A stretch of 64,000 bases of DNA from the NCBI GenBank assembly GCA_017504625.1, contig JAFVQU010000012.1, positions 1-64,000 of the forward strand, in the 5' to 3' direction. Positions 24,664-33,782 of the stretch are shown in pieces. The stretch comes from Clostridia bacterium (GTDB taxonomy: Bacteria; Bacillota; Clostridia; Oscillospirales; CAG-272). A program made the position numbers and the translations under genes. The number at the start of each line of letters is the position of its first letter. Within the stretch, counting starts at the first letter, position 1. The notes under the pieces were generated by a model. The model made no database searches and was not told the origin of the DNA. It saw nothing but the letters and a program-made list of their open reading frames with translations.

Positions 24664-26466
24664 TTGATATTCGGTAAGCATATAAACCGCTACTATCTGC
24701 GCTATGCGCCAATGCTGATCCTCGGCGCTTTAGCACTGTTTCTCGTTGACTATATGCAGCTCATTATCCCCGAGCTTTACAGTGCGGTCATCGAGGGACT
24801 TGAAACAGGGTTTGTAACCGACGGATCAAATAGCATTCGCTTTGACATAAGCTATGTTCTTGACGAAATCTGCAGGCCAATGCTCTTTGTTATTCTCTCG
24901 CTCGTATTCGGACGCTTTTTGTGGCGCGTCTGCTTCTTCGGCGCAGGAATAAAGCTTGAAACCGATCTCCGCGGCAAAATGTTTGATCGCTGCAAGGATC
25001 TCTCTCAGCAATACTATCAGGTAAACAAGGTCGGAAACATGATGTCCTTCTTTACCAACGACTTAGCCACAGTTCAGGAGTGCTTTGGCTGGGGTATTAT
25101 GATGTTCTTCGACGCAGTCGTGCTCGGCGCGCTCGCGATCATAAAAATGATCCGCATGAATTACGTATTGGCGCTTCTCTGCATGATACCCATGTCGCTT
25201 CTTCTCATATGCTCTCTTATCGTCGGCAAATACATGTCGAAGAAGTGGGAAAAGCGTCAGGAGGCGTTCTCTATGCTCTCCGACTTCTCGCAGGAGAGCT
25301 TTGCGGGAATCGCGGTAATAAAGGCGTTCGTCAAGGAAGCTCACGAGCTTATTGAATTTAAAAAGCTCACGAAAAACAACGAGGACAGAAACGTAGAATA
25401 TACCAAGCTCTCTACTCTTCTCCACGTTGCGCTCACACTTCTTATCGAGTCTGTCGTCTGCGTAATCCTCGGCTACGGCGGATATCTCGTACACGTTGAG
25501 ACCTTCAAGGCGGCGCAGCTCGTTGAATTCATCGGCTATTTTACAGCAGTCATCTGGCCTATTATGGCGGTGTCCGAGCTTATCGGTATGCACGCGCAGG
25601 GTAAGGCATCGCTCAACCGTATCGGTGAGCTTCTCGACTCCAAGCCCGACGTTTTCGACCGCGAGGGCGTCAGCGACGTTGCCGCAATACGCGGTGATAT
25701 AGAATTCCGTGACCTCACATTCCGCTACCCCGACGGCGAATTTGACGTTCTTCAGAACGTATCCTTCAAGATCAACGCAGGCGAGCGCGTGGGAATCATC
25801 GGACGCACGGGATCGGGTAAAACGACTCTCGTCGACCTTATTCTCCGAACCTATAACGTTCCCGAAAACACGGTATTTATCGATGGCATCGACGTAAACA
25901 AGATTCCTATAAAGACCGTGCGCGCAAACGCCGCATACGTTCCGCAGGACAACTTCCTTTTCAGCGACACCATTGAAAACAATATAAGCTTCGCAACCGA
26001 CGGCGGTACGCACGACGACGTTGAATACGCCGCTAAAATGGCAGACGTTCACGACAACATATCGGAATTCACTCTCCAATATCAGAGTATACTCGGCGAG
26101 AGAGGTGTTACCGTTTCGGGCGGTCAGAAGCAGCGAATCTCAATAGCCCGCGCGCTTATGAAAAACGCGCCTATTCTCATTCTTGACGATTCGGTTTCCG
26201 CCGTAGACGTAAAGACCGAAAAGGCGATACTTGAAAATCTCCGCTCTATGCGAGCAAACCTGACGACGCTTCTTATCGCGCACAGAGTAAGCACCATTGA
26301 GCAGATGGACAAGATCATCTTCATTGACGAGGGCAAGATCGTTGCGGTCGGCAAGTATAGCGAGCTTTACGAAAGCTGCGCAGACTTTAAGAATCTCGTT
26401 GATCTTCAGAAGCTTGACGAGGAGCGATCCGCAAATACCTCAGAGGAGGTGAGCGCAAATGCTTGA
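24664..26466 (+). CDS. ABC exporter half-transporter with degenerate catalytic site
   Basis: A 600-residue type IV half-transporter. It starts at TTG 24664 with AAAGGAGGCG upstream. Six spans over residues 1-320 are followed by the nucleotide-binding domain: Walker A GRTGSGKTTL (near 380), signature VSGGQ (near 484), Walker B LILDDS and H-loop AHRVST. The catalytic Glu after Walker B is Asp (D509). Its partner, encoded next with an 8-bp overlap, has the normal Glu. This asymmetry is the hallmark of heterodimeric multidrug exporters such as BmrCD and TM287/288. Substrate unknown. Confidence 0.92.
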   Translation: MIFGKHINRYYLRYAPMLILGALALFLVDYMQLIIPELYSAVIEGLETGFVTDGSNSIRFDISYVLDEICRPMLFVILSLVFGRFLWRVCFFGAGIKLETDLRGKMFDRCKDLSQQYYQVNKVGNMMSFFTNDLATVQECFGWGIMMFFDAVVLGALAIIKMIRMNYVLALLCMIPMSLLLICSLIVGKYMSKKWEKRQEAFSMLSDFSQESFAGIAVIKAFVKEAHELIEFKKLTKNNEDRNVEYTKLSTLLHVALTLLIESVVCVILGYGGYLVHVETFKAAQLVEFIGYFTAVIWPIMAVSELIGMHAQGKASLNRIGELLDSKPDVFDREGVSDVAAIRGDIEFRDLTFRYPDGEFDVLQNVSFKINAGERVGIIGRTGSGKTTLVDLILRTYNVPENTVFIDGIDVNKIPIKTVRANAAYVPQDNFLFSDTIENNISFATDGGTHDDVEYAAKMADVHDNISEFTLQYQSILGERGVTVSGGQKQRISIARALMKNAPILILDDSVSAVDVKTEKAILENLRSMRANLTTLLIAHRVSTIEQMDKIIFIDEGKIVAVGKYSELYESCADFKNLVDLQKLDEERSANTSEEVSANA

Positions 26467-28375
26467 TACCATCATGGCGTTTTGGAATAACTACTACCCG
26501 ATCATAACGGTCGGCGCAATAATCAGCACCTTTGCCATCATCTTCATTATTGCCTTCGCTACGATGAAGGACAAAAAAGAGGCTATCGGCTTTGACCGAA
26601 ACATGAAGGACTCCGAGATAGTCAGAAGACTTCTCCGCTACGCAAAGCCCTATATTCCCCAGTTCCTTATCGTTCTCGTGCTTATGATATTCTCAATAGC
26701 GCACGAGATAATCTCGCCTATCATTATGGGTAACCTTATTGATATGGTCGGACGCGAGGGAGGCTTTGAGCTCAGCGAGCTTTACGTCAGCATCATTATT
26801 TACGCATCTATCCTTGTAGTTTCACTTATCAGCACCTATTTCCAGGCGATCATACTTCAAAAAACGGGACAGAGAATGGTCGCGCGCATAAGAGAGGACC
26901 TCTTTGAGCATATAGAGAGCCTGTCGCACGATCAGCTCAACAAAATACCCGTAGGAACTCTCGTAACCAGAGTTACCAACGATACCGACGCTATCTCGAC
27001 GACCTTTACGGGCGTGCTTGTAAACCTCGTCAAGAATATGTTTATCATCGTCGGCGTTCTCGGAGCTATGCTTACGCTCAACTATATGCTCACGCTTATA
27101 GTTCTCTGCTTCGTTCCCTTCGTTATTCTCTTCACCGTCATCTTCCGTAAGTTCTCGCGCCGCGCGCACAGAAAGGTCAAGGACGGCACGACAGATATCA
27201 ATATCTTCCTCTCAGAGAACCTCTCGGGAATGAAGATAATACAGATATTCAACCGCGAAGCAAGAAAGAAGGGCGAATTTGACGAAAAGAATGTCCGTCT
27301 TGGAAAGGCTAAGATGGGTCAGATGTTCGTATTCGGTATATTCAGACCGATGGTTTATATGCTCTATATCTCCTCGGTGCTCTGCCTCTTCTACTTCGGT
27401 GCGAAGGGCGCGCTCAACAACGTCGCCGTATTCGGTCAGATCATCGGAGTAAACGTCATAGTTTCCTTCTATCAGTATATCAACAAGTTCTTCAACCCGA
27501 TACAAAACCTTGCCGAGCAGTTCAATCGTCTGCAGGCTTGCTTTGCCTCGGCTGAAAAGATCTACAAGATATTCGACATTATGCCCGAGGTAGTGGACGA
27601 GCCCGACGCTATCGAAATTGATCACATCAAAGGTAATATCGAATTCAAAAACGTATGGTTCTCCTATATCAAGGACGAGTGGGTGCTCAAGGACGTTTCT
27701 TTTAAGGTAAACGCGGGTGACACAGTTGCTTTCGTCGGCTCAACCGGCTCGGGTAAGACTACAATACTCTCGCTCATCTGCCGAAACTACGATATACAAA
27801 AGGGTGAGATCCTGATCGACGGTATCAATATCAAGAAGATCAAGATAAGCTCGCTCCGCCGTCACTTCGGTCAGATGCTTCAGGACGTATTCCTCTTCTC
27901 GGGAACTATCCGCTCGAATATCATTCTCGGTCTTGACGGAGTATCCGACGACGAGATCAACGACGCCTGCAAATACGTCAACGCCGACAAGTTCATCTCG
28001 CGCCTTAGCGACGGACTTGACGAGCCCGTGCGCGAGAGAGGTAACAACTTCTCTGCAGGTCAGCGTCAGCTTATCAGCTTTGCCCGTACCATCATTCACA
28101 AGCCCGCCGTTATGATACTTGACGAGGCAACGGCAAACATCGACACCGAAACCGAGATTCTCATTCAGGATTCTCTTGAAAAAATGATGAATATCGGCAC
28201 GATGCTTATGGTCGCGCATAGATTATCAACAATACAGCATGCCGATAATATTATCGTACTCTCTCACGGCAAGATACTTGAGCAGGGTACACACAACGAG
28301 CTTCTTTTGAAGCGAGGCAACTATTACCGCCTCTACACGCTCCAGTTCAACAAGGAGCAGCTTACCAAAAAATAA
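26459..28375 (+). CDS. ABC exporter half-transporter, catalytic partner
   Basis: A 638-residue half-transporter with an extra N-terminal span and six core spans, then a nucleotide-binding domain: Walker A GSTGSGKTTI, signature FSAGQ, Walker B VMILDE with catalytic Glu (E556) and H-loop AHRLST. The signature reads SAGQ rather than SGGQ; in this dimer that signature serves the other subunit's Walker A. Overlaps the previous gene by 8 bp, so the two are translationally coupled and form one heterodimer. Followed 18 bp later by a MATE pump, making a likely drug or metabolite efflux operon. Confidence 0.92.
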   Translation: MLDTIMAFWNNYYPIITVGAIISTFAIIFIIAFATMKDKKEAIGFDRNMKDSEIVRRLLRYAKPYIPQFLIVLVLMIFSIAHEIISPIIMGNLIDMVGREGGFELSELYVSIIIYASILVVSLISTYFQAIILQKTGQRMVARIREDLFEHIESLSHDQLNKIPVGTLVTRVTNDTDAISTTFTGVLVNLVKNMFIIVGVLGAMLTLNYMLTLIVLCFVPFVILFTVIFRKFSRRAHRKVKDGTTDINIFLSENLSGMKIIQIFNREARKKGEFDEKNVRLGKAKMGQMFVFGIFRPMVYMLYISSVLCLFYFGAKGALNNVAVFGQIIGVNVIVSFYQYINKFFNPIQNLAEQFNRLQACFASAEKIYKIFDIMPEVVDEPDAIEIDHIKGNIEFKNVWFSYIKDEWVLKDVSFKVNAGDTVAFVGSTGSGKTTILSLICRNYDIQKGEILIDGINIKKIKISSLRRHFGQMLQDVFLFSGTIRSNIILGLDGVSDDEINDACKYVNADKFISRLSDGLDEPVRERGNNFSAGQRQLISFARTIIHKPAVMILDEATANIDTETEILIQDSLEKMMNIGTMLMVAHRLSTIQHADNIIVLSHGKILEQGTHNELLLKRGNYYRLYTLQFNKEQLTKK

Positions 28376-28393
28376 TTTTGAATCGGAGATTTT

Positions 28394-29812
28394 ATGCCTT
28401 CAATAAATAAGAAAAGCAATAATCTGCCGCTCTCTTTCGGTGACAAGGGCTTTTGGCGCGTTGCCCTGACCCTTGCCATACCGATAGCTCTCCAGAATAT
28501 GCTAACCGCATCCTTCAGCCTTATCGACACACTCATGGTCGGTCAGCTTGGCCCTATTGCCCTTTCCGCCACGGGAATGGCAGGACAGTGGAGCTGGCTG
28601 CTCAATATGGTGATATTCGGTATCGCGTCGGGAGCCGCGGTATTCATATCTCAATATTGGGGCAACAAGGACATTGACGGAATTCACCGCTCGCTCGGTA
28701 TTGCAACTGTGTCAGCGCTTTTACTCTCGGTAGTATTTACAGTTATCGCGGCAATTACCCCCGAGGGCGTTATCACGATCTTCAATAAAGACCCCGCAGT
28801 CATTGAGTCGGGCGCAAATTATCTGCGCTATGCCTGCTACTCCTACCCCGCAATAGCGTTGACGTCGCTTTTAGGCTCGACCTTGCGCTCGACCGAAAAG
28901 GTACGCCTTCCTATGATCGTATCGGGACTTTCAGCGATCACAAACGGAGTGCTTAACTACCTCCTTATCTTCCCCGCAGGACTCGGCGTCAAGGGCGCGG
29001 CTATCGCAACGGTAATATCGTCTTGGCTCGGCTTGGCACTTCTTCTCATAATCTCGCTTATACAGAAAAATATTATAATCGCGCCGCCAAGCAAGCTCTT
29101 TTGCTTTACGAGGGCATCGCTTTCCGAATTCTTCAAAAAGACCTCGCCAGTAATCCTCAACGAAACGATGTGGGGACTTGGCACGGTGGTATATAACGTC
29201 ATATTCTCAAATATGGGCTACGAGGAATTTGCGGCAATAACTATTGTCCGCACCTTTGAAAACCTGCTCTTCTGTTTCTTTATCGGTATATGTAACGCAT
29301 GCTGCGTTATGGTTGGTAAGGAGATAGGCTCAGGCGAGATACGCGAGGCGGTACGCGACACCAAAAGGTTTAACATTATTATGCCGATACTTTCGGTAGT
29401 GTCGGGCATTATCGCGATAGCACTTCGCTCTCCCCTCGTTTCGCTTTTCAATATCGGTGACCAATACTCCGCGCACACTCTCGGTATCGCCGAGGCGATA
29501 CTCATCATTTACGGTGTGTGGATAGCCATAAGAAATGTTCCCTTCATTCTCATCGTGGGAATATTCCGTCCGGGCGGAGACACCACAACGGGAATGAAGT
29601 GGGAGATATTTATCCTCTGGCTATTTGCCATTCCCGTGACCGCTATCATGGCTTACGTGGTAAAGATCCCCTTCCTCGCCGTCTACGCGACGATGTATCT
29701 GTGCGAGGATATCCCGAAGTCGATAATATTTATGATCCATTACTTCAGCGGCAAGTGGATCCGCCCCGTTACCGACGAGGGCAAAGCCGCGCTTGCGGAA
29801 TACAATAAATAA
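28394..29812 (+). CDS. MATE family efflux transporter
   Basis: A 472-residue membrane protein with twelve spans in two MatE halves. The N-terminus FWRVALTLAIPIALQNML and the stretch LIDTLMVGQLGPIALSATGMA are typical of the family, which exports drugs or metabolites against sodium or protons. The ribosome binding site is weak (CGGAGATTTT), and the gene follows the ABC pair by 18 bp, so it is read from the same message. A terminator ends the unit. Confidence 0.92.
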   Translation: MPSINKKSNNLPLSFGDKGFWRVALTLAIPIALQNMLTASFSLIDTLMVGQLGPIALSATGMAGQWSWLLNMVIFGIASGAAVFISQYWGNKDIDGIHRSLGIATVSALLLSVVFTVIAAITPEGVITIFNKDPAVIESGANYLRYACYSYPAIALTSLLGSTLRSTEKVRLPMIVSGLSAITNGVLNYLLIFPAGLGVKGAAIATVISSWLGLALLLIISLIQKNIIIAPPSKLFCFTRASLSEFFKKTSPVILNETMWGLGTVVYNVIFSNMGYEEFAAITIVRTFENLLFCFFIGICNACCVMVGKEIGSGEIREAVRDTKRFNIIMPILSVVSGIIAIALRSPLVSLFNIGDQYSAHTLGIAEAILIIYGVWIAIRNVPFILIVGIFRPGGDTTTGMKWEIFILWLFAIPVTAIMAYVVKIPFLAVYATMYLCEDIPKSIIFMIHYFSGKWIRPVTDEGKAALAEYNK

Positions 29813-29823
29813 AATCAAAGGAA

Positions 29824-29849
29824 AAAAGACGGCATAAGCCGTCTTTTTT
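29824..29849. terminator. Bidirectional terminator
   Basis: AAAGACGGC (29825-29833) pairs with GCCGTCTTT (29838-29846) across a 4-base loop, with A-run and T-run flanks, between converging genes. Confidence 0.85.
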
Positions 29850-30612
29850 ATATTCTCTCGCCATTTTTGCGGATTTCAATCGGTGTTTTACCGGTCACTC
29901 GGCGCAGCTGCTTGCGAAAATATGCTGTATTGCAAAATCCTACGCGGGAGCATATCTCCTCAATTGAGAGATCTGTTGTTGTAAGTAACTCGATCGCCCT
30001 TCCGATGAGCATCTTATTTTTAAGCTCGATCGGCGTGGTATTTCCGTAGTGCTTGAAAAAAGCGTAAATTCCCGACTCACTCATATTGCAATAGGTCGCA
30101 AGCTCTTTTACCTGAAAATTCGGGTGCGCAGAGATATAGCTTACTGCCATCTCCCACGTTGCCGCTTTGGGATCTGTGCGGTCTTGGCGCATTTTTTCAA
30201 GCGATTTGCCAAGGAAAAGATACAAAAGTCCGACCGATGAGGGCGAAACCTTAATGTTTTTTGAAAGCTCGTCAAGTATCGCGCTATCCTCGGAAGTCGC
30301 GTCGATCTTCTGCATTGAATAGCGCATCTCACGTGACGTGGGCAGCATTTTAAAGCCATAGGATTCCCAGACGATCTCTCCACCGTCCTCACATGTCCAA
30401 TACGATTGGTATCGAAGCCCCTTCGGCAAATAAAAAACGTCACCTTCGCAAAGCTCCATTTCCTCACCCGACACAACCACTATGCGCGCGTGTCCCGATA
30501 CCATTCGCGCGACATAATGATAGGGTATTCCGCAGGTGTTGTCTGTGTAATTATAACAGGTGCGGCGGTGGATATTGAATTGAAAGGATTTGTAGAAAGA
30601 TATATGCTCCAT
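29848..30612 (-). CDS. AraC family transcriptional regulator
   Basis: A 254-residue regulator with a cupin-like sensor over about residues 20-100 (SGEEMELCEGDVFYLPKG) and an AraC DNA-binding region over about 155-250, ending in SRVGFCNTAYFRKQLRR. It is divergent from the three-gene dehydrogenase operon at 30727-33743; their promoters interlock, so it probably controls both itself and that operon. The likely signal is the sugar or sugar acid metabolised there. Confidence 0.9.
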   Translation of the reverse strand: MEHISFYKSFQFNIHRRTCYNYTDNTCGIPYHYVARMVSGHARIVVVSGEEMELCEGDVFYLPKGLRYQSYWTCEDGGEIVWESYGFKMLPTSREMRYSMQKIDATSEDSAILDELSKNIKVSPSSVGLLYLFLGKSLEKMRQDRTDPKAATWEMAVSYISAHPNFQVKELATYCNMSESGIYAFFKHYGNTTPIELKNKMLIGRAIELLTTTDLSIEEICSRVGFCNTAYFRKQLRRVTGKTPIEIRKNGERI

Positions 30613-30657
30613 ACTTGTTTTCTCCGTTATTTTTAGAGAATAGTGTTCTTTTTTTAC

Positions 30658-30697
30658 AGTATAGCATATTGCAAGGACTCTGTCAACATGATAAAAT
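30658..30697. promoter_or_regulatory. Interlocked divergent promoters
   Basis: The minus promoter for the AraC gene has TTGACA (plus 30681-30686), a 17-bp spacer and TATACT (plus 30658-30663). The plus promoter for the dehydrogenase operon has TTGCAA (30669-30674), a 17-bp spacer and TAAAAT (30692-30697). Each -35 lies within the spacer of the other promoter, so the two cannot be bound at the same time. Confidence 0.7.
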
Positions 30698-30726
30698 GAA
30701 GAAAAAGGTGAAAGGCGGTGTCTTTT

Positions 30727-31737
30727 ATGACTCTGAATAAAGGAATTTACTTCACTGCTCCCGGCATTGCGGAGCTTCGCGACAAGGGGATGCCCGACAT
30801 CAGCGATAAGCCAAATTTTATTATAGTTAAAACCGCAGTTTCAAGCATCAGTGCGGGCACAGAGCGCGCAAATCTGCTCGGCGATCCATCAAATTCGGCG
30901 GGAACCATGCGTTTTCCCTGCCAGCTTGGATATAGCTTGAGCGGTACTGTCGTAAAGGTCGGTGACGCGGTAACGAAAGTCAAGGTCGGCGATCGTGTGG
31001 CGTGCCGCTGGACAACCCACTCGCTCTATAACGCGATAGATCAGAATCTCGCCGAAATAATCCCCGACAACGTTTCCTTCGAGGACGCGGCGCTTGCAAA
31101 TATTGCAACCTTTCCTATGGCGGCGATCAGAAAATGCCGTCTTGAGCTTGCCGAATCGGCAATCGTCATGGGACTTGGCGTGCTCGGAATCTTTGCGATT
31201 GAGGAATTAAAGCTTGCGGGCGCGACACCTATCGTCGCAGTCGATCCTATCCCCGCCAAAAGAGAGCTTGCACTCAAGCTCGGCGCGGACTACGCGTTTG
31301 ATCCCTTTGAAGAGGATTTTGCAAAAAAGGTCAAGTATGTCACGGGCGGCGGAGCTAATGTCGCAATCGAGGTCACGGGCAAGGGTCAGGGACTTGACAT
31401 GGTGCTTGACTGCATGGCAAAATTCGGTCGTGTTGCCCTGCTTGGTTGCACGCGCAACTCCGACTTTACGATCGACTACTACCGTAAGGTACACAACCCC
31501 GGCATAACTCTTATCGGCGCGCACACAAGCGCACGCCCGAATATAGAATCCCACGAGGGCTGGTGGACTCAAAGTGACGACATGAAGGCAACTCTTCGAC
31601 TCATCTCTTTCGGCAGATTTGACGTCAATAAGCTTATTGACGAAACATATACTCCCGATAAATCCCCCGAGGTCTACGCACGTCTTGCAAGTGAGCCCTC
31701 CTTCCCGATAGTTCAGTTCGATTGGAGAGAGCTTTGA
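30727..31737 (+). CDS. MDR-type dehydrogenase (zinc-binding alcohol dehydrogenase family)
   Basis: A 336-residue medium-chain dehydrogenase. ATG 30727 lies six bases after AAAGGCGGTG. The N-terminal GroES-like domain carries SAGTERANLLGD in place of the usual catalytic Cys-His zinc ligands, and the Rossmann part has VMGLGVLGIFAIEE. This form is often found beside Gfo/Idh/MocA enzymes in carbohydrate loci, as here. It probably oxidises or reduces a sugar hydroxyl with NAD(P). It starts the operon and is 1 bp from the next gene. Confidence 0.85.
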   Translation: MTLNKGIYFTAPGIAELRDKGMPDISDKPNFIIVKTAVSSISAGTERANLLGDPSNSAGTMRFPCQLGYSLSGTVVKVGDAVTKVKVGDRVACRWTTHSLYNAIDQNLAEIIPDNVSFEDAALANIATFPMAAIRKCRLELAESAIVMGLGVLGIFAIEELKLAGATPIVAVDPIPAKRELALKLGADYAFDPFEEDFAKKVKYVTGGGANVAIEVTGKGQGLDMVLDCMAKFGRVALLGCTRNSDFTIDYYRKVHNPGITLIGAHTSARPNIESHEGWWTQSDDMKATLRLISFGRFDVNKLIDETYTPDKSPEVYARLASEPSFPIVQFDWREL

Positions 31738-31738
31738 T

Positions 31739-32743
31739 ATGCGGAGGATAAGAATTGCGCAGATAGGCGTAAATCAGTACAGCCACGGGCCTGAGATGTT
31801 CACAAATCTCACACAGCTCAGTGATATTTTCGAGGTGGTCGGCTACGCGCTTGTCGAGGACGAGCGTGAGCGTTGCGCCGACAAGCTCCACGTTTTCGAG
31901 GGTTATCCCGAGCTTTCACTTGAGGAGATTCTCAATGATGAGACGATCGAGGCAGTCACCGTTGAGGTCGACGAGATACACCTCAACAAATACACTCAGA
32001 TGGCAGTTGACGCGGGTAAGCATATCCATATGGAAAAGCCGGGCAGTCAAGATCTTGCCTCATTCGAGAAGCTGATTGACAGTGTCAAGAAAAGCGGCAA
32101 GGTATTCCACATCGGCTATATGTACCGATATAACGAATTTCTCGATGCGGCAGTCAAGGACGCACAGGACGGAAAATTCGGCACTATATTCAGTGTTGAA
32201 GCCCACATGAGCCGCTGGGATAACAAAACCACGCGCGAGTGGCTCGGCACGTTTAAGGGCGGCATGATGTTCTATCTTGGCTGTCACCTTGTCGACCTTG
32301 TTCTACGAATCCAAGGCACGCCCGACGAGGTAATACCCGCAAACGTATCTTCGGGAATTGCGGGAGTTGACACGGAGGACGTAAGCTTCGCAATGCTGAA
32401 ATATCCACACGGTGTTTCAATTATACGCACGACAGCCTGTGAGGTAGGCGGATTCTTCCGCCGCCAGCTCGTCATCTGTGGCTCGAAGCGCACGCTTGAG
32501 ATAAAGCCGATCGAGGGAATCGAAAACGGACTTTACACCGAGCAGACCGATAAGGTCATGAAAGGCTCAAGCGGTAGCTACGGCGAGGTCGAGCACAAGA
32601 GAAGCGAGCCCTTCAGCCGATACTATAAAATGTTAAGTTCCTTTGCCGCTATGGTGCGCGGTGAATGTGATAATCCCTACAGTCCCGATTACGAGCTCGA
32701 GCTTTATAAGACGATACTCAAGTGCTGTGGGGTAGAAAATTAA
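31739..32743 (+). CDS. Gfo/Idh/MocA family oxidoreductase
   Basis: A 334-residue NAD(P)-dependent sugar dehydrogenase-like protein. The N-terminal Rossmann domain starts RIAQIGVNQYSHG, and HIHMEKPGSQD (around residues 97-107) holds the EKP motif whose Lys takes part in catalysis. The C-terminal domain has the family's conserved GxxxxLGCHLVDL, with the His seen in active members. It begins 1 bp after the previous stop, so the two are translationally coupled. Probably works in sequence with the MDR dehydrogenases on either side. Confidence 0.9.
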   Translation: MRRIRIAQIGVNQYSHGPEMFTNLTQLSDIFEVVGYALVEDERERCADKLHVFEGYPELSLEEILNDETIEAVTVEVDEIHLNKYTQMAVDAGKHIHMEKPGSQDLASFEKLIDSVKKSGKVFHIGYMYRYNEFLDAAVKDAQDGKFGTIFSVEAHMSRWDNKTTREWLGTFKGGMMFYLGCHLVDLVLRIQGTPDEVIPANVSSGIAGVDTEDVSFAMLKYPHGVSIIRTTACEVGGFFRRQLVICGSKRTLEIKPIEGIENGLYTEQTDKVMKGSSGSYGEVEHKRSEPFSRYYKMLSSFAAMVRGECDNPYSPDYELELYKTILKCCGVEN

Positions 32744-32759
32744 AACAGGAGATATAAAT

Positions 32760-33743
32760 ATGAAAGCAATACTTGTAAATGACGACAGAAGTCTTCGCTG
32801 GGACAACGTGCCCGACGCGGTATGCGGTGACGAGGACGTTCTTGTAAAAATAGAAGCGGCGGCGCTCAACCGCGCCGACCTTATGCAGAGAGAGGGCGAC
32901 TATCCCCCTCCCCCCGGCGCGCCCGAATGGATGGGACTTGAGATTGCGGGAACTATCATCGAGGTTGGAAAACTTGCCGCTGAAAAATCGAATTGGAAGA
33001 TCGGCGACAAGGTCTGCGCCCTGCTTGGCGGCGGCGGTTATGCCGAAATGGTCAACGTCAAATACGATATGTGTATGCCCGTGCCCGAAAACTGCTCGGT
33101 AGTTGAGGCGGCGGCTATCCCCGAGGCGTTCGCAACGGCGTACCTCAACCTCTTTATCGAGGGCAACATTAAGAAGGGCAATACCCTGCTTATGAACGCA
33201 GGGGCAAGCGGACTTGCAAGCGTTATCATCCCTATGGCAAAGGCATTTGGCATCAGAGTTATCACGACGGTTCTATCCGACGAGATCGCCGCATCGATAG
33301 ATCACTTGAATGCCGACGTAGTAGTCAACACTACGAAGGAGGATATTTCCGAGGTTCTCCGTCGAGAAATGGAAAACGGTCACCCAGTTGACGTCGCTAT
33401 CGACTGTCTTGGCGGCGAAATCATGGGCAAGTGCCTTCACTACCTCTCGCACGGCGCGAGATGGATCATGATCGCCTCGCTCGCGGGCAGAATGACCGAG
33501 ATCGACCTCAAGAACATCTACGTCCGTAACGTGCGCATCATCGGAAGCACACTCCGTTCCCGCACACCCGAGGTCAAGGCACATATTCTCGCAAGTCTTG
33601 TCGAAAAGGTCTGGCCCAAGGTTGCTACGGGCGAGGTCAAGCCGACTATCTGGGCAACCCTGCCGATAACCGAAGCTGAGGCTGCTCACGATATTCTCTA
33701 CAAGGGACAAAACGTCGGAAAAGTCGTTCTGACGGTTGAATAA
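32760..33743 (+). CDS. NAD(P)H:quinone oxidoreductase-type MDR protein
   Basis: A 327-residue member of the zeta-crystallin/PIG3 quinone oxidoreductase group. The N-terminal part reads ALNRADLMQREGDYPPPPGA, a signature of that group, and the cofactor loop is NAGASGLASV. Zinc ligands are absent, as usual for the group. It reduces quinones or enones with NADPH in known members. The ribosome binding site is ACAGGAGAT, and it is 16 bp after the previous gene, third in the operon; a terminator follows. Confidence 0.88.
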   Translation: MKAILVNDDRSLRWDNVPDAVCGDEDVLVKIEAAALNRADLMQREGDYPPPPGAPEWMGLEIAGTIIEVGKLAAEKSNWKIGDKVCALLGGGGYAEMVNVKYDMCMPVPENCSVVEAAAIPEAFATAYLNLFIEGNIKKGNTLLMNAGASGLASVIIPMAKAFGIRVITTVLSDEIAASIDHLNADVVVNTTKEDISEVLRREMENGHPVDVAIDCLGGEIMGKCLHYLSHGARWIMIASLAGRMTEIDLKNIYVRNVRIIGSTLRSRTPEVKAHILASLVEKVWPKVATGEVKPTIWATLPITEAEAAHDILYKGQNVGKVVLTVE

Positions 33744-33746
33744 AAG

Positions 33747-33781
33747 AAAAGCACCTCAATGCGATGCATTGAGGTGCTTTT
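33747..33781. terminator. Bidirectional terminator
   Basis: A perfect 16-bp stem, AAAAGCACCTCAATGC with GCATTGAGGTGCTTTT, and a GAT loop, between converging genes. Confidence 0.92.
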
Positions 33782-33782
33782 G

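Noticed and set aside
25063-26079. 338-codon minus-strand frame inside the ABC exporter gene
   Set aside because: Antisense to conserved ABC motifs, without its own ribosome binding site.
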